Of a stretch of DNA of 64,000 bases, positions 63,101 to 64,000 are shown in pieces (position 1 is the first letter of the stretch; each line of letters opens with the position of its first letter). The stretch comes from Pseudomonas cichorii (GTDB lineage: Bacteria; Pseudomonadota; Gammaproteobacteria; Pseudomonadales; Pseudomonadaceae): positions 2,594,001 to 2,658,000 of the forward strand of contig NZ_CP074349.1 in NCBI RefSeq assembly GCF_018343775.1, read 5' to 3'. The notes beneath the pieces were generated by a model, which saw only the letters and a list, made by a program, of their open reading frames with translations, did no database searches and was not told the DNA's origin. The position numbers and the translations under genes are program-made.

Positions 63101-63693
63101 CGCAATCCGAGCAGCAAGCTGGCGAGCTTATTTTCGACACTGTCAGCGGCTTGATTACCACGACGATTGGTGGGGTTGCGGTCAAGTGGGTTGGTGGTAA
63201 GTGGGTTCGGGCGGGGGACGTAAATAGTGGAAATGTTAGTAGCAACCTCGGACTAGCTGATTATCTGTTACCTGATGCCGATTTTGTTGGTCGTGGCGTT
63301 GTTCGACCTGACCTGAAAGATCACCTTGTAGATGCAACCCGCTCAGGAAAGCAGATATCAGGAGGCCATGATCTGGAAAATTTTATGCAAGCATTGACAG
63401 AGCATTCGGGTACGTCATCAAGGTTTGAAGTCGCTCCAGGGATCTATAAAGTAGAATATCGATTGCCAAATGCTACGAAAGATGCAGTCAAGACAGTATA
63501 TGATCCAAAAGTTTATCCAGATATGGCGAATATGGCTAATGAGGCCGCTCATAAAGCGTTGATTCAGTATCAATTAACAGGTGGTTCGGTGCAGGAGGTC
63601 GTTGTGGGGAAGGTTAGATTTCAAGTTCCAATTAATATTAGAGGTGAGCAGGTGTATGTTCCTACGGCTTTTCCTATCGGTGTTGTGAAATGA
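51130..63693 (+). CDS. cdiA: CdiA-type two-partner-secretion exoprotein with C-terminal EndoU-like nuclease toxin
   Basis: A giant 4187-residue TpsA/CdiA protein. Order: extended signal peptide (1-50, GIALILANAMFWQPMWAQA); TPS secretion domain (about 55-300, with IVNIATPNATGLSHNQFQQYNV and VIVANPYGITCNGCGF); FHA-1 array of about 20-residue LDNxxGxLxS beta-helix repeats (about 350-2500); an AT-rich module (about 2570-2770) where receptor-binding domains lie; a Pro/Gln-rich linker (about 2800-2990); FHA-2 repeats (about 3130-3560); a pretoxin region with the ATQYNWLSH motif (about 3817); and a variable end. The last about 120 residues look like EndoU: H4065, GGH at 4080, KTVYDP at 4121 and VPTAFP at 4178. 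The protein is exported through a TpsB/CdiB barrel, not found here, and delivers its toxin on contact. cdiI overlaps its stop by ATGA. Confidence 0.9.
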   Translation: MDAKHLAFLARQPSARVQSREHFWGLPKRGIALILANAMFWQPMWAQADGIVVSGSGTGLAQAGNGVPIVNIATPNATGLSHNQFQQYNVDAQGLILNNIAQQTGATQLGGIIVGNPNMNNGVAAQVILNEVVGANASQLKGYTEVAGQAARVIVANPYGITCNGCGFLNTPQVTLTTGKPVLDSNGGLVRFTVQNGSVAIEGLGLNADNVDQFDIITRSAKINAELHAKKLNIIAGRNDVDAQTLSATALADDGSAKPELAIDSSALGGMYVGAVKLVGTEAGVGVRLASNVAASAGDIQIDANGQLTLSQAVASGAVAVKANAVEVKGPLYAGTSLSVTTPGDLSIQQNVAARDVVTLSSTGQLTNTAIIEAGINPDNSRNTTGDVVLSAGNLTNTGSVVASRALQATASQTLNNQGGTLSGQASTRITATTLDNRQSGRIMSQGGSVEVTASGVSNGQKGLISSAGTLTINAASLDNQQGVVRSTGASTLTVTDAVVNQGGEVLSDTGLTLTSGRLDNSRSGRIAGKGVTVTTGAFDNHLDGRLTSTEALRLTAAQVNNSEAGRIASAMALTAVVTGLDQHADGRLYSNGDVSLDLGNGHLNNQDGLITAPGQLLLTRLGTVDNQRGEISSAKGFTLAATSLDNTDGTVLSDEALIVRVDKALTNLRGLVSGKGVDLTAATLNNDSGEVSSEAGLTLDVTGEVSNRQGLLSSAAATTLEAKSLDNAEGQVMADEELTVILAQALDNQAGTLGAGLGLDLRAASLDNRLAGAVLTDGQLDITLTGTLDNRTGGQVQAKGMLNLTSQVLNNQGGRVVGQDLLTVHSDSALNRGGVIRADQLMKLFIGDLDNSQTGLTAAQKGAITSQAGLEFIGQRLGNQNGLLNAVGVMTLQADTLLNGTGRIASQSDLTATVDTVTQQGGELVAQGTLTLTGQSLDNRAGGLVGATKALKLTVDDIDNRAGEVSSQVGVELIGDRLDNRDGGKVLAGTALQLLVERVINENKGLLFGQTLTLDGQRLDNAGGTLASQLAQTLTLTGALNNRAGLLSSEAALTVKAASLDNTGGTLSSAGALKVTTDDALINQSGSITTDAALTVVSGSLDNSQKGKLSGQGATKVTTGAFDNRQGGQLTSRDTLELIAGQVINQSAGRIASALALTASVTSLDQQGGELFSNTTLSLDLNNGQLNNQGGLINSPGALLLKNLKAVDNQGGEISSAQAFTLKAQSLDNSGGKLLGSQALTLDLVEFFRNLKGTVSATGLNIDSDSLTNDEGLISSRAGMTLTVDQALSNVKGSVIADGDLDVSAATGNNAQGEISSQKALTAVIGNLQQQGGQLFALGSLSLTGDTLNNRLKGFVGAGEALTLTVEDIDNQGGEISSQKGITLTGQTLTNSGGQVLAQQALTLAIAKATTNRNDGVLSGKTGLTLTGASLDNTGGVISGLQGLGLDLSGALDNSQGLISSEGTLSLEAGSLTNTAGSVSSAGTLTLDIAGALANQGGELVTDDALTLTSSSLDNSLQGTVSAKGRVTIDTGDLDNSQKGRISSGERLDLTAARLTNHGGSIASQQALVASVSSLEQHKGSLTSATVLSLDVNQGLLDNQGGLINAPGTLLLKNLKTVLNQGGEISSAQAFTLNAQSLDNSGGTLLSNQMLTLRIAQALNNVKGMIAAAGVDATAASLDNTGGTLTSRNALDLTVTGLLTNRDKGLINAAETLKITSGDLNNRGGQLLGTTALTLDSAALDTGAKGLINSQGTLNITADSLSADTGGEVSALGTMTLVLNALSLDASRLIGNAGLSLDLNGADLNNRAGLITAKGPLTFKQVRDVNNQGGEISSAQAFTLTARTLDNSGGQLISNNLLTLNADSLLNQNGLISGWQGLDVTATSLDNRNRGTLSSRNGAVDVDLSGALLNSGAGALVSQTALTVTADSLDNRGGILSSGTAQTLTVTGLLNNSQSGLIDSGADLTLTANALDNSAGTLISTGKATLDLIGALTNTGGKLASGGDWLLKRSSAVHNQGGQLISQRLMTLNTGLLDNSTTGTVAANGTLLITATGKVLNHTDGLIYSQNAGVELDATSLDNTRGAVQGQSTLKVETSEGIDNLNGRLIAQNGDLTVEAARLDNRGGLLSSLKGLFTAQISGVLKNGYDLAANRQGGVIQAQRLSLTALGGFDNYGGRVSASTGEALLTTANLDNRNGGIYAKGLVRVIAKDLDNSGDNDGQIAGGQVDLRLTGDLNNRLGIIESDSTLAIKAASLDNQTGQIRSLGTLDAADFQIGTLFDNRRGTVEVANSNLILNAASFLNASGNLIHAGAGTFDISTANLTQAGGNLVTRGGLTVTADSWTNSSVIQAGRLTVNVGTFNQTASGQLLASSAFVGTGGSWTNEGVIASDGTLSLNLSGGYGGGGRTSSLGTLGLTASQLALTSTASLTGGARTELNITGLASNYGRITSAADLIVNAGSVTNYGTLGATQNLTFNTASLLNSQGLIFSGADMQVNVGSLSNLKGDFYALNNLTIKGYGVERANQVSNISGSMESGGNFAISATAFENRTEGSDGQQVSTAGRTLVKGIMAMNCLICARDFLADFYVKEYFEGAADIDVTVSALLTSGRDFTFVGGDFLNSKSTISVAGDVVINADDFRNVGAVFGSIERTRIYRSYDWKDAEYSYFYNQRNSPDFPNYYYVNAAGELRLGLMSKFFGQGGGDTTYGYVEYELRDAETLLFVEPSMLYPEDQLWNEQLPVSLYDRKNLVEVPDAITRLELLSDIEKNVGSGSVGRSAIIQSGGNVSITATQNLQNSVIRQHYTAAGGTSKVQGTSPSGTGTTIIRVNAQLPPDLSQQQVNPLTLPGFSLPTGQNALFRLSAQTGSNVAATQTSTAPQNWTLGSASVSVAQREQAVSDTQARTLQFGTAGQVSSATRQLADVVRQNSGLSANASAFDSSTPVDSVSNLQLTGHSADPTGLTPVPSVQDLPGSTNSTAQVARVQALPGSTTPSNPHKYLIETNPVLTDLRQFMSSDYLLAGLGYDPEASAKRLGDGLYEQRLVQQAIVARTGQAFLAGQTSNEAQLKYLMNNAIASKEQLNLAIGVTLSPPQVAALTHDIVWLEEHEVNGEKVLVPVLYLAQANNRLGPTGALIAGNDVTLTAGEELDNVGTLRATNNLSATAGTNLVNTGLIEAGNRLDLLAGNDLINKAGGILYGRDVTLSATRGDVINERTVTRAVSVAGYQDFADSAARVESANDLTIKAGRDVMSIGGTLQAGRDLSLIAGRDVNIGAAQTETAKAQGANTQSSITQLGSSVSVGRDLMALSGRDINVVASDIDAKRDIAMAATENMTISSAADETHSLSRSKKLTVQTDHVKQVSADLNAGGSIVLNAGQDLAVISSRIAAGENANLSAGENLSILAAQDSDYYLYDKKSKGSWGKKKTKRDEVTDIRNVGSEITSGGDLTLESGGDQLYQVAKLTSGNDLTLESGGGITFEGVKDLHDESHTKSNNDAFWTSSKGKGRTDETLRQTQMVAKGELSIKAVNGLKIDIKHIDQQTVSQTIDVMVQADPQLAWLKDAEKRGDVDWRQVKEIHESFKYSNSGLGPASQIIIAIALAAVMGPMMASFSTMAQAGAISVATKATVSTIDNRGNLGKVLKDVTSKDSIKGYAVAVATAGVADKLGYNPATASVKTAAIKTVADATIKTAVYGGSFTDNLVSAAAGTAASIGGAAVAGKIGDLPLADGGIAKILLHAGLGGLLAEAMGGDFRAGALAGGANEVLVGLLGDKLLPPNLIEGTPEYDRAKANLLALSQIVGVLGAAANDSDVGIAAAVAANATQYNWLSHREIRIADEARSACAAKGGDVQGCQLAITRKMETLHKEREYELQERARAIQLQSLQEGGWSLEDYNKALYDDYFASKGLDKSEIAFDGYDPAKTLGYMLSERGIGAANALIKWPGEVLGGIVSAVTHPVDTLTGAAQSVWSAAGSVAGWASSPIPAQGLERVGDQLLAQSEQQAGELIFDTVSGLITTTIGGVAVKWVGGKWVRAGDVNSGNVSSNLGLADYLLPDADFVGRGVVRPDLKDHLVDATRSGKQISGGHDLENFMQALTEHSGTSSRFEVAPGIYKVEYRLPNATKDAVKTVYDPKVYPDMANMANEAAHKALIQYQLTGGSVQEVVVGKVRFQVPINIRGEQVYVPTAFPIGVVK
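52400..58230 (+). repeat. FHA-1 repeat array within cdiA
   Basis: Dozens of about 60-bp units coding xLDNxxGxLxSxxxLTLTxx. Longer units repeat as well: the segment running from INQSAGRIASALAL through DNQGGEISSAQAFTL occurs in related form near 52790-53060, 54550-54810 and 55790-56040, and its second half again near 56600. C-ending codons dominate throughout. Confidence 0.85.
58838..59440 (+). other. AT-rich module inside cdiA (candidate receptor-binding domain)
   Basis: Codon use and base composition change abruptly to T/A-ending codons (TTTTTATGTAAAAGAATA.. type) for about 200 residues, then return to GC-rich coding at 59440. The encoded stretch is Tyr/Phe/Asp-rich without the LDN repeat, and lies between the FHA-1 array and the Pro-rich linker, the position of the receptor-binding domain in E. 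coli CdiA. Confidence 0.6.
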
Positions 63694-64000
63694 AGTGGGG
63701 TGAGCTTCCAGGAGATGATAGGGATCTATTGTTTTGGGTGCTTTGGTTTGCTATTGGGCATTATTCTGACTTTGGTCTAAATGAGCTTTTAAAGAGGTTT
63801 TTTACAACGCATGTAGGACTTGCAGGAGATCCAGGTTGGGAGTTTGAGTATTTGAAAGATGATGCGGGTTGTGAGTCTTATGATTTTTTAGCTGATAGTG
63901 ATTTTAGTGGTATAGAACCAGGATTTCGAAACTATGAATTTGAAGTGGTTCGCGAGGCTATAAAAGAGTCCTTGCTTGCCCTTGCTGATAAAAGGCCTAA
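63690..64000 (+). CDS. cdiI: Putative CDI immunity protein CdiI, 3' end outside window
   Basis: The ATG at 63690 overlaps the cdiA stop as ATGA and opens a frame that is still open at the right edge (103 codons seen). The translation begins MKWGELPGDDRDLLFWVLWF and continues through FFTTHVGLAGDPGWEFEYL to ESLLALADKRP; it is acidic and small, with the low GC of the toxin end. Immunity proteins are sequence-diverse, so the call rests on position, coupling and charge. The expected job is to bind the EndoU-like toxin domain in the cytosol and block it. No family was recognised. Confidence 0.75.
   Translation, partial: MKWGELPGDDRDLLFWVLWFAIGHYSDFGLNELLKRFFTTHVGLAGDPGWEFEYLKDDAGCESYDFLADSDFSGIEPGFRNYEFEVVREAIKESLLALADKRP

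Overview
The window reads as chromosomal DNA of a fluorescent Pseudomonas, probably of the syringae/viridiflava/cichorii side of the genus. This rests on protein similarity recognised by eye (AhpC/AhpF, MvaU, MexEF-OprN, QorBR, YcaC, DprE2-like SDR), on Pseudomonas REP elements built on a GGAGCGAATTYATTCGCG core, and on moderately high GC coding DNA. No rRNA or tRNA gene, insertion sequence or CRISPR array was seen.

Layout. 1-570: 3' end of a tyrosine recombinase. 600-2972: ahpC and ahpF (peroxide reduction). 3056-6719: zinc-type glyoxalase I, a secreted protein, an MvaU-type nucleoid protein and a membrane-anchored TPR/HEAT protein. 6811-13080: a mexEF-oprN-type RND efflux operon with a decayed alpha/beta-hydrolase behind its promoter. 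13238-15178: a dCache chemoreceptor. 15335-29973: a large methylamine/one-carbon nitrogen locus (below). 30039-33482: a flavin-dependent monooxygenase, a GT-C-type membrane protein and a DprE2-like reductase. 33827-42000: NorR-type regulator, MFS transporter, small proteins, LysE exporter with divergent Lrp-type regulator, two tandem RcnB-like proteins, and qorB/qorR. 42126-49894: an orphan PBP2, MFS transporter with divergent LysR, and an ABM-domain/amidohydrolase/YcaC operon. 50357-64000: a small conserved protein and then a 4187-residue CdiA-type two-partner-secretion protein ending in an EndoU-like nuclease, with the start of its immunity gene at the right edge.

The most coherent system is 15335-29973. 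On the minus strand lie purU, folD, four genes homologous to heterotetrameric sarcosine oxidase (beta, delta, alpha, gamma) and an IclR regulator. On the plus strand lie a type III glutamine-synthetase-like gene, a class II amidotransferase, a GXGXG protein, an FMN glutamate-synthase-domain protein and an ammonium-transporter-family gene. Together these match the indirect N-methylglutamate pathway for methylamine: GmaS makes gamma-glutamylmethylamide, MgsABC makes N-methylglutamate, MgdABCD oxidises it to glutamate plus methylene-tetrahydrofolate, and FolD and PurU carry the carbon to formate. The plus-strand arm has a well-spaced sigma-54 promoter (23971-23986) with an NtrC-like site about 120 bp upstream, and both arms carry a similar TTCC-TGATS-GGAA palindrome, so nitrogen control plus a local regulator is likely.

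The right-hand end is a contact-dependent inhibition-type locus with mosaic composition. A long GC-rich repeat array is interrupted by an AT-rich module in the position where receptor-binding domains lie, and the toxin/immunity end is AT-rich again. No tpsB/cdiB gene is inside the window.
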